In this document: piece by piece, positions 1 to 9,031 of the stretch
Position numbering within the stretch: the stretch's first letter is position 1
Layout of the letters: every line of letters begins with the position of its first letter
NCBI GenBank assembly: GCA_963816155.1
Contig: CAWFJE010000004.1
Coordinates: 1 to 64,000 of the forward strand
Source of the DNA: JAXGXJ01 sp963816155
GTDB taxonomy: Bacteria; Actinomycetota; Thermoleophilia; RBG-16-64-13
Length of the DNA: 64,000 nucleotides
Direction of reading: 5' to 3'
Made by a program: the position numbers and the translations under genes
Notes under the pieces: generated by a model
What the model was told of the DNA's origin: nothing
The model's input: only the letters and a program-made list of their open reading frames with translations
Database searches by the model: none

Positions 1-194
1 TACACCGAACGCGCCCCAGCAGGGTGTTCCACCTCACTGAGCGAAGCCGTGCCGTAGGACAGGCCCAGGTGATAGAGCGGCATCGAGGCGTCCCGAGCAC
101 CAGCGACGGCCTGCTCCAGGAGCACGGGCGGGCTCGGCGTCCCTGGCGATGGACGCCGAGCCGGGTGCCGGAGTCTTGGTCGGGAATGAGAATG

Positions 195-230
195 AATCCG
201 TTGTGGTCGTCAAATCCGTTGTGGTCGTCA
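195..230. repeat. 18-bp tandem duplication (x2)
   Basis: Two perfect adjacent copies of aatccgttgtggtcgtca, at 195-212 and 213-230. On the minus strand, in the second frame of the broken gene above it, they encode a repeated DDHNGF. The length is a multiple of three, so the duplication itself does not break a frame. Confidence 0.85.
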
Positions 231-1156
231 GCGACCGTTCCGTCTGCCAGCAAGCTCAGCCATTCGCTCGTCGAGCCATAGACACGTCCGTTCGGGAGCC
301 TTTTCCCCAGCAGCACTTTGACCGGGTGGTCGCCCTGCTTCAGCTCGAAGAGCACCGCTCTTGTCGCCGATTCCCCTGGGTCGAAGGGTCACGAGATCCA
401 AGACCTCGTATCCAGCCAGCGTCTCCTCTTGGCCGCCGATTCCCGAGCTGCCACTGCCACTACTGCCGCTGCTGTTGCTTCCGAGCAGGTTGAATTCTGC
501 AGCGGCGCAAGTAAGCGGCTCGCTGCCGGTGTTGGTGATCGTTACCACGGTGTAGACGATGTAGCGGAGCATGGATCCGGAGAGGGCACCGGTTTCATCG
601 GGTACGCGTGCTTCAGACGGCAGCTCCACCTCGATGGTTCGTTCGGGCAGTTCAACCGGTTGCTCGACCTCGATCGTGCGCCCATCGAGCACGGCTTCCT
701 CGCCCCAGTTGAGGATCGGGCCCACGCCCATGATCGTGGTGGTGGAAGAAAGCGCTGGATCATCACCGGTGGACGCTGCTCCGTAGGTCGTTGTCGTCTC
801 CGCCCCGGAGGCCACGGAAGGATCCCCTGAGCCCTGGCCAGTATTTCCGAGATCCGTGAATACAACGACGCTGTCATTCTGTCCAAGGTGCGTCACGAGC
901 AGGTTGGTGCCGTACGCGGCAGCAGCCAGGACAACTACCACTGAAGTAGAGACTCCGATGAACCGCCTCGTTCTCGAGACCTTGCGTGGTCGAACGGACG
1001 TGGAGGTCCCCGCGAGAACCCACTCGTCGCGGAGGGGAAGCTCCTCGTGAGTCGGTTGGCCTTGGCCTCTCTGGTGCAGCGCATCCCAGACCCCGGCCTC
1101 CCGCACATCGGGAGCCAACCGACGCAGGGCGTCTCTAGTTCTTGGTCACTCATCAT
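228..1156 (-). pseudogene. membrane-anchored partner of the ECF sigma factor, frameshifted
   Basis: The reading starts with ATG at 1156, overlapping the sigma-factor stop as ATGA, with MSDQEL. It must change frame near 1137 to continue as DALRRLAPDVREAG, the long ORF that then runs down to 228. About residues 50-75 form one membrane segment after a basic stretch, followed by a Ser/Thr-rich outer part and a beta-rich domain. A second shift near 387-392 is needed to continue as PFDPGESATRAVLFELKQGD, which fits a DUF4352-like domain end far better than the Arg-rich called frame. Position after an ECF sigma gene suggests an anti-sigma or surface-sensing role. The product is unrecognised beyond that, and as read here it is broken or the sequence has errors. 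Confidence 0.55.
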
Positions 1157-1697
1157 TGATCCACCTCAAGTTTCTTGCGAAGCGTTTCTCGCGCTCGATG
1201 GAGATGTTGGTTTGCCGATCCCTCCGTGATGCCCATGGCCGCCGCCACATCTGCTACGGGGAGATCGGCGAAGTAAAGAGGACTATGGCCGTGCGTTGCT
1301 TGATGGGTAGCCTGCTAAGTTCGTCCCTGAGGGCAAGGTCTCTTGCCTGCACTCCCGTCGACATCTGCTCTCTCCCGGATTGGAGGCGAAGAAGGGCCCG
1401 AGCCCTGCGGGCGAGCGATCTGCGATGGTTGGAGAGCTTGTTGAGAGCCACACGGCGGACCCAAGCGGCGGGGTCGTCGTACGTGCGGATTCGGTCCCAG
1501 CTGTGCTCCAACTCTAAGAAGGCATCACCCACAGCGTCTGCTGCCGCCTCCGTGTCGCCACCAGAGATGAGCGCGAGCGACTCCACGAGCGTGCGGTAGT
1601 GGGCCCGGAATAGGCACTCAGGAGATGTGGCACCTGCTGCCGACACGAGAGCGGTCGTTCTCTCGTTGCTGGTGCCGGTGAGTGTGAGTTCCTCCAT
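1153..1697 (-). pseudogene. ECF-family RNA polymerase sigma factor, frameshifted in region 4
   Basis: The likely start is ATG at 1697 (MEELTLTGTS). Region 2 is recognisable: an FRAHYRTLVESLALISGG stretch, then AADAVGDAFLELEHSW and the WVRRVALNK motif. Region 4 begins as LSRLPIKQRTAIVLF and then falls out of frame after a ttt run near 1273. One base downstream it resumes as YFADLPVADVAAAMG and ITEGSANQHLHRAR, a normal region-4 helix-turn-helix, ending at a TGA that overlaps the next ATG. Adding one T to the ttt run would restore a full-length sigma of about 180 residues. It would control its own operon with the membrane partner downstream. Either it is a real knockout or a homopolymer error. 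Confidence 0.75.
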
Positions 1698-2337
1698 ACC
1701 GCTGTCCCGTCTCTCGGTAGCTGGCAGGGCGCGTCCTACCCATAAACACACCGCAGGGCGCTTCCAGCTTGACAGACGGGATGACAATCAGCGAGAAGGG
1801 AGACCAATCGGTGCCCGGAGTTTGCAGAGTTGCAGCCCCGCCTCCTCCGCCGATCGGTCCAGTGCCAGGACGTATGCCCTCACCTGAAAGTCGTCGTTCA
1901 ACTGCTGTCACGCGGTGTCGGTCGGGGCGTGAAACGCTGCGCCGTTCCGGCTACGATAAGACCAAGGAAGACGACGTCGGAGGGCTTAGGAAGGGGTGTG
2001 TTTGGTCAGCCTCTGCTTCCCCCAACGGGGTCTTGTCCCGCTGACTGCTAGACTAGAACCAGGGGAAGGAGTCCGGAAGGGTAACCCGGAGTGCTGTACT
2101 TGCTTCAAGTCCGGGTCCCGCCACCTTCACAACTGCCGACCACTCCGCCTGGATGGGGAACGGCTGGCCGTGGACGTGGAACGTGACCACCCTCTTGCCC
2201 TCGGCGAGCATCCGGAATACTGCCTGGACCTTCGGCGCCGTGACGTCTTTGCCCCACGGGCCCCAGAGCCGAATCCCGCGCGAGCGGATCTCCCTGATGC
2301 CGGGAGAGGGATCACAGCCCAAAAGCTCTTCTGAGAG
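1698..2337. other. intergenic, no supported gene
   Basis: About 640 bp between the sigma-factor locus and the efflux operon. Open frames on both strands lack ribosome sites and recognisable families, including one of 89 residues on the minus strand at 2053-2322. It carries the first, partial copy of the dispersed repeat at 2095-2126. Confidence 0.5.
2095..2126 (+). repeat. dispersed tRNA-like repeat, partial copy a
   Basis: Contains the left module of the family: ttcaagtccgggtcccgcc followed by acct. The stretch TTCAAGTCCGGG followed by CCGCCACC resembles the T-loop, T-stem and acceptor end of a tRNA, but no tRNA body precedes it. The right module (AAGGCCTGCAAAT and beyond) is absent here. 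Confidence 0.6.
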
Positions 2338-3300
2338 TCAGCGCGCAGAACTGAACACCTTTGAGTTTGCGGAGGTTGAGGCTGACCCAGTCGCGGTCAT
2401 GATCTCTACCGTGGCAGTCATACCCCAGCGCAATTCCTCGATGGCACCGTCTGGGACCACCGTCACAGGGAACACGGTAGTGCCCTGGTAGAGCCGGCCG
2501 AACAGCCCGATCCCTGTCACCATGCCGGAGGCCATGACCTCGGGCAGCGCATCGAAGGTCAGCTCCGCACGGGCGCCTTCCTCGATGGTTGCGATAGAGG
2601 CTTCGTCGAGGTCGCTGGTCTCGATCTCCCACGAAGTGAGGTCCGCAACCCGCACGACCACCAGGTTTGGAGAGACCTGATCCCCCACCTGGACCTCCAG
2701 ACTCGTGACCGTTCCGGCGAAGGGAGCTTGCAGCGTCAAATCGGCCAGAGCGGCGCGCGCCTGCTCGGCATTTGCCTGCGCCGCCGCCAGGCGGGAGTCG
2801 GCCGCAGATGCTTCGGCTTGGGCGGTTCGCAGTTGGGCCTCTGCGACAGCGATGTCGGCATCGGCTGAGTCGATCCGCCAGTCGGCCGCATTGTCCGAGA
2901 CCCCGTCTCGGGTGGCGGTGGCCTTGTCAACAGTCGCCTGGGCGGCTTCCACCGCCGCTTCGGCCTGCTCGACTCCTGCCTGGGTGATGGCTACTTCGGC
3001 ATCGGCTGCGGAGACGGCGGCTTGGCCCGCAGTGTCGTCGAGGCTCGCAAGAAGCTGACCCGCCGTCACCGTATCGCCCTCGGCCACCGCGACCGTGGAG
3101 ACCCGACCAGCCGCAGAGAACGCCAGTTCGGCTCGTTTCACCGGCAGTACAGTCCCATCGGCAAAGACCGAGTCGGCCTGCACGACCGGCGGCACGGTTG
3201 TGGTCGTCTCGGAGGCCTCGGGACGCGTCAGACGCCAAGCCCCAAGCGCCACAAGGGCGATGACCACAATGACTCCTGCGATTATCAATGTGCGCTTCAT
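2338..3300 (-). CDS. MacA/HlyD-family periplasmic adaptor subunit
   Basis: Membrane-fusion adaptor linking an ABC exporter to the outside face of the membrane. ATG at 3300 is preferred to the ORF start 54 bases upstream because AGGAAAGGA precedes it by 8-9 bases. Residues about 3-25 are a signal anchor, followed by a Thr-rich linker (ETTTTVPP). A biotinyl-lipoyl half-motif (AAGRVSTVAVAEGDTVTAGQ) comes next, then an Ala-rich coiled-coil hairpin of roughly 100 residues, the second lipoyl half (APFAGTVTSLEVQVGDQV) and a beta-barrel region. It is the last gene of the minus-strand operon with the FtsX-type permease, the ATPase and MarR. Substrate unknown; in a monoderm it would act at the outer membrane leaflet or wall. 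Confidence 0.9.
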   Translation of the reverse strand: MKRTLIIAGVIVVIALVALGAWRLTRPEASETTTTVPPVVQADSVFADGTVLPVKRAELAFSAAGRVSTVAVAEGDTVTAGQLLASLDDTAGQAAVSAADAEVAITQAGVEQAEAAVEAAQATVDKATATRDGVSDNAADWRIDSADADIAVAEAQLRTAQAEASAADSRLAAAQANAEQARAALADLTLQAPFAGTVTSLEVQVGDQVSPNLVVVRVADLTSWEIETSDLDEASIATIEEGARAELTFDALPEVMASGMVTGIGLFGRLYQGTTVFPVTVVPDGAIEELRWGMTATVEIMTATGSASTSANSKVFSSAR

Positions 3301-3411
3301 GTTCGGGTGTCCTTTCCTAGCTCCAGGCTGTTTCTCAGCGCTTGGGTTGGGCACGGCGTTTCATCGGATCCTGTCGTAGTCGGGTCATGCATGCTATTCA
3401 GCCTGTATTCG

Positions 3412-5793
3412 TCACTCGTATGAGAGCGTCTCGCGCACCGTCACCCGTGCGGCCGCGCCGGCGGGCGCCAGAGTGGCCAAAGTGGAGACCACGAGAATCA
3501 GCCCCAGCCACATCGCTATACCGGAGGGAGAAAAGGCGAACTCGAGCGGCCGGTCAACGAAAGCGATGCCGATCCGCCTGCTCATGAAGAGCGAAATAGG
3601 GAGGGCCAAGACGACGCTCACCACCCAGGCCATCAGCCCCAATACCCACCCTTCGACCAGGAATACCATACGCACGGCTCGATTGGAGGCGCCGATGGCG
3701 CGGAGGACACCAATCTCGCGTGTACGCTCGGAAACATTCAGGGTCATGGTGCCGCTCAGTCCGATACCGCCCACGACTCCGACCAGCGCGGCCATAACCA
3801 CTAGGAAGGTCACGAGCACGTCGAACCTCATCGTCTGCTGCTCGCGGATGTAGCCGATGGTGAGGGTGGAGGCCACTATCGCGCCGGTCGACTCCAGAGC
3901 CGCGCGCACCTCGGTGGCCACGCGGTCCTGGGTGTCCGGGTCATGATTGGCGGTGGTCACTACCACCACATTGGCCCGCCCTGGGCTGCCCGCCGCGACG
4001 CCGAGCGGCTCCGAGTTGGCATAGAAGGCAGGTTGGAGGGTGGGTGAATCGATGATGCCCACCAGGGTCCATGTCGTCGTCCGATTCCCGATGGTCATCT
4101 CGAGCGACTGCCCCACCTTCAGGTCGGGCTCGTCGTCGAGGACCGTGTCGGTGGCCACCAGGGCGTTGGCGTCGCCCGGCAGAAGCCATCGTCCCGCGCT
4201 CACAGCGGGATTGAGCGTGACGGAACCCGCAGGCGTGCCAAATATCTGGTAGGACTGGCTTTCCGTGCCGTCGGGCTCGATTCGCTGTCCGGTCTGCACT
4301 AGCCATGGCTCAGCGGAAGTCACTCCGGGAACCCGGCCGGCTGCAGCCGTCAGCGAGTCGGCTGGCGCCGGAGAACTCAGGGCCGCTTGGGCATCGAAGC
4401 CGAAGAAGGCGACACCCCGTTCCAAAGTCGTGTTGAGCGAGGCCTGGACACTCAGGACGGCCATGAACACCGCCCCTCCAAGAGCCAGAGCCGCCAGGGT
4501 GATGACCAGGCGCCGACGGTGGCGGAACGTGTTCCTGAGAGCGAGGCGGGCTGCTCGGGGGAGAAAGCGGATGCTCGCCACCGCTCGATCCAGTACGCCC
4601 ATGCCGAAGCCCGCGGTAATCCCGGCCGAGGAAATGGCCTCGCGAACGGTGATCCGCACCCCTCGGTTGATGGGGGCGAGGGCCGCGAGAAGGGGCAAGA
4701 GGATCGCCACGGCTACCTCTACTGCGATGACCCAAGGCGGGGGAAGCACCGGGTTGCTATCGAGGTTGAGAAGGCCAGCCGCGTATTCGGTGAGGGCTAT
4801 GGAACCCAGAGCCGCCAGGGGAACAGCAATGATCGCGGCCAGCACCCCGTATCCCCCCACCAGTCCTAGATACAACCGGCGCAAGTCGCGATCCCGCGCT
4901 CCTATGGCCTTCATGACCCCGATCTGCCTGGTCTGGACGCCGACCACGGCCGTCACCGTGTTGACCACCAGGAAGACGCTGACGATCAGGGTGAGCGCAG
5001 CAAGAAGCACGAGGATGAGGAAAAGGGCGTTCAGTGTGTCCTCGCCTGGATGGACGAGGGGCACGTTGACGGCGACCTGGTTCACCTCGTAGCCGGCGGT
5101 TCGAGCTTGGTCGGCCACCCCCTCCGCCACGGCCGACACACGCGGCTGGTCATCGCTGCCGTTCGCCACCCGGAGCAGCAAGTTATCGTAGGCCGGCCCG
5201 AAACCGAGTTCCTCCAGGGTGTCGACCGTGATGAAGCCAAAGGGAACACCCCGGGCATATCCGGCCAACTGGCCGGGAGCGTATGCGGTACCGGCTAGCT
5301 GCAACTGTCTGGTACGCCCATCCGCAGTCTGGACGGTGAGCGTGTCGCCGGTCTGCACTCCCCCGAGCAGATCGAAGGTTGATCGCTCGATCGTGACCGA
5401 CCCTTCCGGGGGAGGCCAGGCCCCCTCTTGGGGCACCACCCGATCGATCGTCTGCTCTCGGAAGTCGGTGATCGCAGTCAGTTGCAGATCCACCCACTCG
5501 TCCGGCCCCACCTGCAACTGGACGGTCACCGTGCGCCGGCCTTCGGCCGCGGCCACTCCAGGAGCCCCTTTCGCGGCGCGCACGAAGGCCTCGTCGAAGG
5601 GGCCCATCCCTATCTCTGCATGGGCCGGGTCGCTCCCCAGGAATGCCGCCTCGAGATCCCGACCCAGGACTACCCGGCTCTCGATGATCATCCCCACCGC
5701 TAGTGCCCCCACGGCGATGGAGACGACCACCAGGAGCGTGCGACTCCGGTAACCAAGGAGATCGCGCAGGATCTTGCGCCAGCGCGGCCGCAT
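3412..5793 (-). CDS. FtsX/MacB-family ABC transporter permease
   Basis: A 793-residue permease with the duplicated MacB_PCD-FtsX layout. There is an N-terminal membrane helix (about 17-40), a large extracellular domain (about 45-250), three helices (about 255-375), a second first-helix at about 425-450, a second extracellular domain, and three C-terminal helices. The FtsX signature appears twice (TRQIGVMKAIGARDRDLRR and TREIGVLRAIGASNRAVR). Its ATG overlaps the ATPase stop by one base (TGATG), so translation is probably coupled. It belongs to the mechanotransmission class of exporters and works with the ATPase and adaptor on either side. Substrates could be lipids, peptides or drugs; the sequence does not decide. 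Confidence 0.92.
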   Translation of the reverse strand: MRPRWRKILRDLLGYRSRTLLVVVSIAVGALAVGMIIESRVVLGRDLEAAFLGSDPAHAEIGMGPFDEAFVRAAKGAPGVAAAEGRRTVTVQLQVGPDEWVDLQLTAITDFREQTIDRVVPQEGAWPPPEGSVTIERSTFDLLGGVQTGDTLTVQTADGRTRQLQLAGTAYAPGQLAGYARGVPFGFITVDTLEELGFGPAYDNLLLRVANGSDDQPRVSAVAEGVADQARTAGYEVNQVAVNVPLVHPGEDTLNALFLILVLLAALTLIVSVFLVVNTVTAVVGVQTRQIGVMKAIGARDRDLRRLYLGLVGGYGVLAAIIAVPLAALGSIALTEYAAGLLNLDSNPVLPPPWVIAVEVAVAILLPLLAALAPINRGVRITVREAISSAGITAGFGMGVLDRAVASIRFLPRAARLALRNTFRHRRRLVITLAALALGGAVFMAVLSVQASLNTTLERGVAFFGFDAQAALSSPAPADSLTAAAGRVPGVTSAEPWLVQTGQRIEPDGTESQSYQIFGTPAGSVTLNPAVSAGRWLLPGDANALVATDTVLDDEPDLKVGQSLEMTIGNRTTTWTLVGIIDSPTLQPAFYANSEPLGVAAGSPGRANVVVVTTANHDPDTQDRVATEVRAALESTGAIVASTLTIGYIREQQTMRFDVLVTFLVVMAALVGVVGGIGLSGTMTLNVSERTREIGVLRAIGASNRAVRMVFLVEGWVLGLMAWVVSVVLALPISLFMSRRIGIAFVDRPLEFAFSPSGIAMWLGLILVVSTLATLAPAGAAARVTVRETLSYE

Positions 5794-6569
5794 CAGGCGT
5801 CCGTTTCCTCTTCAGTATCCGGAAGCAGGCCGCTGCCGATGGATCCATCGACCATGTGAACCACGCGGCTGGTACGGGCGGCAAGCTCGTTATCGTGGGT
5901 GACCATGACGATGGTCCTTCCCGCGGCGGCCCGCTCGTGGAGCAGTTCGAAGACCGCGTCTGCGCTCGCAGAGTCGAGGTTGCCGGTGGGCTCGTCGGCA
6001 AGGATCACCGCCGGGTCGTTGGCCAACGCCCGAGCGATCGCCACTCGCTGTTGCTGACCCCCGGAAATAGCGGACGGGAACTTCCCCGCCTCCTCGCTCA
6101 TCCCTACCTGCTCAAGCAGGGCGAGAGTGCGTGCCGTTCGCTCGGCGCTCGGCACCCGGCCGACGAAGTCCATGGCTAGAAGGACATTCTCGAGCACGGT
6201 CAGCGTGGGAAGGAGCTGGAAGAACTGAAAAACGATCCCGAGTTCCCGGCCCCGCCAAACAGCCATCTGCCCCTCGCTCAGGCGGTCGACCCGCGTTTCC
6301 CCGACGATCACTTCGCCGGCGGTCGGGCGATCGATGCCGGAGATCATGTTGATTAGGGTGGACTTGCCCGACCCGGAGCGCCCCACGACCGCGAGAAACT
6401 CGCCCGGCCGTACCTGAAGATCGACCGCCTTCAGGGCGCGAAACGCCCCGGCCCCCGTCTCGTAGTCCTTGCTGACCGCACGCAAATCGATCGCGAGAGG
6501 TCCTGAGGGCGGTTCGTCGCGAGCGGTTTGGGCGACCGAATACGACGAAGTTGGGGACCACGGCTTCAC
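5793..6569 (-). CDS. MacB/LolD-type ABC transporter ATPase
   Basis: ATP-binding subunit of the exporter, 258 residues. Walker A is GRSGSGKST at 63-71, the Q-loop lies in GIVFQFFQLLPTLT (111-124), the signature SGGQQQR is at 169-175, Walker B is VILADEPTGNLDS (188-200), and the switch His is in MVTHD. The spacing is typical of the LolD/MacB/FtsE subgroup, which pairs with FtsX-type permeases. The start is GTG at 6569, overlapping the MarR stop as GTGA. The first about 25 residues are poorly conserved, so an internal start is possible, but the overlap favours the long form. Confidence 0.93.
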   Translation of the reverse strand: MKPWSPTSSYSVAQTARDEPPSGPLAIDLRAVSKDYETGAGAFRALKAVDLQVRPGEFLAVVGRSGSGKSTLINMISGIDRPTAGEVIVGETRVDRLSEGQMAVWRGRELGIVFQFFQLLPTLTVLENVLLAMDFVGRVPSAERTARTLALLEQVGMSEEAGKFPSAISGGQQQRVAIARALANDPAVILADEPTGNLDSASADAVFELLHERAAAGRTIVMVTHDNELAARTSRVVHMVDGSIGSGLLPDTEEETDA

Positions 6570-7075
6570 GGCCGCGACTCCTCCCCGAGCATGTCGGGTG
6601 AGGCAAGCTTGGTCAGCAGCCGCTCCAGGGTCCGGCGCTCCGAGGGGGTAAGCCGCTCCAACCTGGCCACAAGCGGCGCTCTGATCTCGGCCCGCAGTTC
6701 GGCGACCACTCGTTGCCCCTGCTCGGTCAGCGCAACGAGTTTTGAGCGCCCGTCCGCAGGGTTACGAGTTCGGCTGACTAGGCCGGCGCTCTCAAGGGCG
6801 CCCACGAAACGGGAGGCTGTGCCGAGGGGTCTCCCCGTGATCTCGGCGATCTCGGATACAGTCAGTTCCCCTTCGCGGTAAAGGGTCCGGGCAATGTCGG
6901 CGACCAGAAGCACACCGGGAGGGTCGTTCTTCAGCGCCGAGGCTGCGAGCGGAGGTATCAGGCGCCACCTCAGCCGGGCGTCAAGAAGCCTTCTCCTCCT
7001 GGAAAGCCTTCTCACCCCCAGAAGAGCAAGCTCATTGATAAGTTCAGCTATCTTCCCATCGGTCTCCGTGCTCAT
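6566..7075 (-). CDS. MarR-family transcriptional regulator of the efflux operon
   Basis: Winged-helix repressor of about 169 residues. ATG at 7075 (MSTETDG) is chosen over the in-frame ATG at 7138 because a G-rich ribosome site precedes it and the upstream ATG lies directly on the operator-like sequence. The helix-turn-helix is LTVSEIAEITGRPLGTASRF, followed by the wing (NPADGRSKLVALTEQGQ), both standard for MarR. It is first in the operon and overlaps the ATPase gene, so it most likely represses its own operon until a ligand binds. The ligand is unknown. Confidence 0.9.
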   Translation of the reverse strand: MSTETDGKIAELINELALLGVRRLSRRRRLLDARLRWRLIPPLAASALKNDPPGVLLVADIARTLYREGELTVSEIAEITGRPLGTASRFVGALESAGLVSRTRNPADGRSKLVALTEQGQRVVAELRAEIRAPLVARLERLTPSERRTLERLLTKLASPDMLGEESRP

Positions 7076-7140
7076 CTGTACCCCCGCCGCTCTCGCTGTC
7101 GTCGCTGTCAGGTACTCTGCCTGGCAAACTACTCCCATTT

Positions 7141-7172
7141 TGTAAGTATATCACTTGCAAAATGTAAGTATT
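7141..7172 (-). promoter_or_regulatory. candidate MarR operator and promoter
   Basis: An AT-rich island in GC-rich surroundings just upstream of marR. It has an inverted repeat at 7153-7169 (acttgca-aaa-tgtaagt, one mismatch) and the direct repeat tgtaagtat at 7141-7149 and 7163-7171. On the minus strand TATACT at about 7144-7149 could be the -10 element. Position and symmetry fit autoregulation by the MarR protein; this is inference. Confidence 0.5.
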
Positions 7173-7347
7173 TTGTGAAACTTGCCCAAACGCGCGGGCG
7201 GGGAATGGACTTCTCCCACGGTCTGGCGGGTCGGGCACTAATACGGAACCGATGCGCGGGGCCAATGGGCGGCGCGGGCTCCGGCACTACCACCTGCAAA
7301 CAGGCTATTTGTCCTCCCCTTCGCCCGTTCGCAAGACGAACGAGAAT

Positions 7348-7482
7348 CCCCGAATTCTGTCCCCCATCGATTCGCTCCGGGGTCCCGCCACCTAACGGCC
7401 CGTTTATCCCTGCACATAGGCACTTGCTAGCCCCTCAGACCCCGATTTGAACCGGGGACATTTCCCCCAAGCCGCGAAGCTC
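7348..7482 (+). repeat. dispersed tRNA-like repeat, copy b (long form)
   Basis: It begins with the upstream arm (ccgaattctgtcccccat) shared with copy c. The core follows, from GGTCCCGCCACCTAA through a diverged GGCCCG/TGCACATAGGCACTTG region to ACCCCGATTTGAACCGGGG and ACATTTCCC, ending GAAGCTC. The reverse complement of the second half, CCCCGGTTCAAATCGGGG, is T-arm-like. The remaining gap between marR and the oxidoreductase (7139-7715) holds nothing else I can support. Confidence 0.75.
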
Positions 7483-7715
7483 ATGTCACGACGCGAAGTA
7501 GAGTCTGCACGTCCGGCGAGTAGTGGGTCCCACCGGATGGTCTTCCGTGGGAAGGTCAGCTAGTAGCTGCTCCGCTCGGCGTAAGAGGACGCAGAACTGG
7601 CCATCCGGCGAGCCTCCAGACCCACCACGTGACTATGGAATCTCGGTGAGAGTCAGAGGAAGCTAGACGTGGACGCTGCGAGCGTTTGATTGGTGACGGC
7701 CAGAGGAGGATTGTC

Positions 7716-8660
7716 GTGAAAGCCATCGTCTGCCCGAAATACGGCCCGCCGGAAGTCCTGCGACTCGCGGACGTCGCCAAGCCTGTCCCGGCGAAGGATG
7801 AAGTCTGCATCAAGGTGCATGCCACGGCAGTGACGGCGAGCGACATATTCATTCGCGGCAGCCAGATACCCATCCGGTTCTTGATCCCTATGCGGTTGAT
7901 GCTCGGGCTGACGAGGCCGCGAAAATCCATCATCGGCTTGGTCCTGGCGGGAGACATCGAATCGGTGGGCGCCAACATCAAGAGATTCAAGACCGGCGAC
8001 CAAGTCTATGGCCTTACGGGCTTCGGACTCGGCGCCTACGCCGAGTACAAGTGCATGAAGGAAAGTGACTCAACGCATGGATGCTTGGCACTGAAACCCG
8101 CGAATCTCACCTACGAAGAGGCCACCGTGGCTGCCTACGGCGGGCTCTTGGCGCTGCAGTACGCGGCAAAGGGGAACATCCAACCTGGGCAGAGGGTACT
8201 CATCTACGGGGCTTCGGGTACATCGGGGACCACCGCTGTGCAGTATGCGAAGCATCTCGGGGCGGAGGTCACGGCGGTATGTAGCACGGCGAATCTGGAC
8301 TTGGTGAAGTCTCTGGGTGCTGACCGGGTCATCGACTACACCGTAGAGGACTGCCCCGGTTCGGGCGCCCAGTTCGACTTCATGCTCGACGCGGTCGGCA
8401 AGAGCAAGACCTCAGGTCTGAAGGTGGAATGCAAGAAGGCGCTAGCCCCCGGGGGCGTATACGCTTCGATCGACGACGGCAGTTTGTTGCTGGACTCCCG
8501 GCGACTGGACCTGATGAGGGAGTCGGTCGAAGCGGGCCACATCAGGCCGGTCGTTGACCGATGCTATCCGTTCGAGGAGATCGTCGAGGCTCACAGATAC
8601 GTTGGGGCGGGGCACAAGAGGGGTGGCGTGGCAATCAGCGTGGGACACGCCGACCGCTGA
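7716..8660 (+). CDS. MDR-family NAD(P)-dependent alcohol dehydrogenase / quinone oxidoreductase
   Basis: Medium-chain dehydrogenase/reductase of 314 residues. GTG at 7716 is preferred because AGAGGAGGA lies 6-7 bases upstream; the ORF is open ten codons further. The GroES-like N-terminal half begins KAIVCPKYGPPEVLRLADV, followed by the Rossmann fold with GASGTSGTTAVQYAKHLGA (the A-x-x-G-x-x-G form) and an acidic/Ser region for NAD(P). The Cys/His zinc ligands of true alcohol dehydrogenases are not evident, so a zinc-independent quinone oxidoreductase or enoyl reductase is likeliest. It stands alone between two copies of the dispersed repeat. Substrate unknown. Confidence 0.88.
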   Translation: MKAIVCPKYGPPEVLRLADVAKPVPAKDEVCIKVHATAVTASDIFIRGSQIPIRFLIPMRLMLGLTRPRKSIIGLVLAGDIESVGANIKRFKTGDQVYGLTGFGLGAYAEYKCMKESDSTHGCLALKPANLTYEEATVAAYGGLLALQYAAKGNIQPGQRVLIYGASGTSGTTAVQYAKHLGAEVTAVCSTANLDLVKSLGADRVIDYTVEDCPGSGAQFDFMLDAVGKSKTSGLKVECKKALAPGGVYASIDDGSLLLDSRRLDLMRESVEAGHIRPVVDRCYPFEEIVEAHRYVGAGHKRGGVAISVGHADR

Positions 8661-8800
8661 GTCTGGTAGAACTCGGTCATGCACCGCTACCTCTCCACGT
8701 CGGGCGGCACGAGGTCGATGATTGCGGGTGGACCCCACTCGATTTGAACATGTTGTCAGTAGCTCCCGCCGGGGGAGGAGGGGGCTTCTTGCGTCTAGCA

Positions 8801-8952
8801 GATCCGTCCGATGAACGCAAAGCCGCGAATTCTGTCCCCCATCCGTTCGCTCCGGGGTACTGCCACCTACAGCAGCGTTTACCCTGCAAATGGGCACTGT
8901 TTATTCTCAGACCCCGCCCTGAACCGGGGACATTTCCCAGTCGGGGAAGCTC
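8801..8952 (+). repeat. dispersed tRNA-like repeat, copy c (long form)
   Basis: The upstream arm (gatccgtccgatgaacgcaa then agccgcgaattctgtccccc) is followed by the core, with GGGGTACTGCCACCT, CCTGCAAATGGGCACT, TTCTCAGACCCCG, CTGAACCGGGGACATTTCCC and TCGGGGAAGCTC. The 371 bp between the oxidoreductase and the nucleotidase remnant hold only this. Confidence 0.75.
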
Positions 8953-9031
8953 GCAGCGCGTAGTGAGAGCTGCGAGCTTATGCTGGTCGCGATTGATAGC
9001 CCGGATTGTCTTCCCCAGTATCTTAGGCCCC

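Noticed and set aside
2053..2322. 89-residue minus-strand ORF before the efflux operon
   Set aside because: Its end runs through the dispersed repeat and it lacks a ribosome site; no family recognised.
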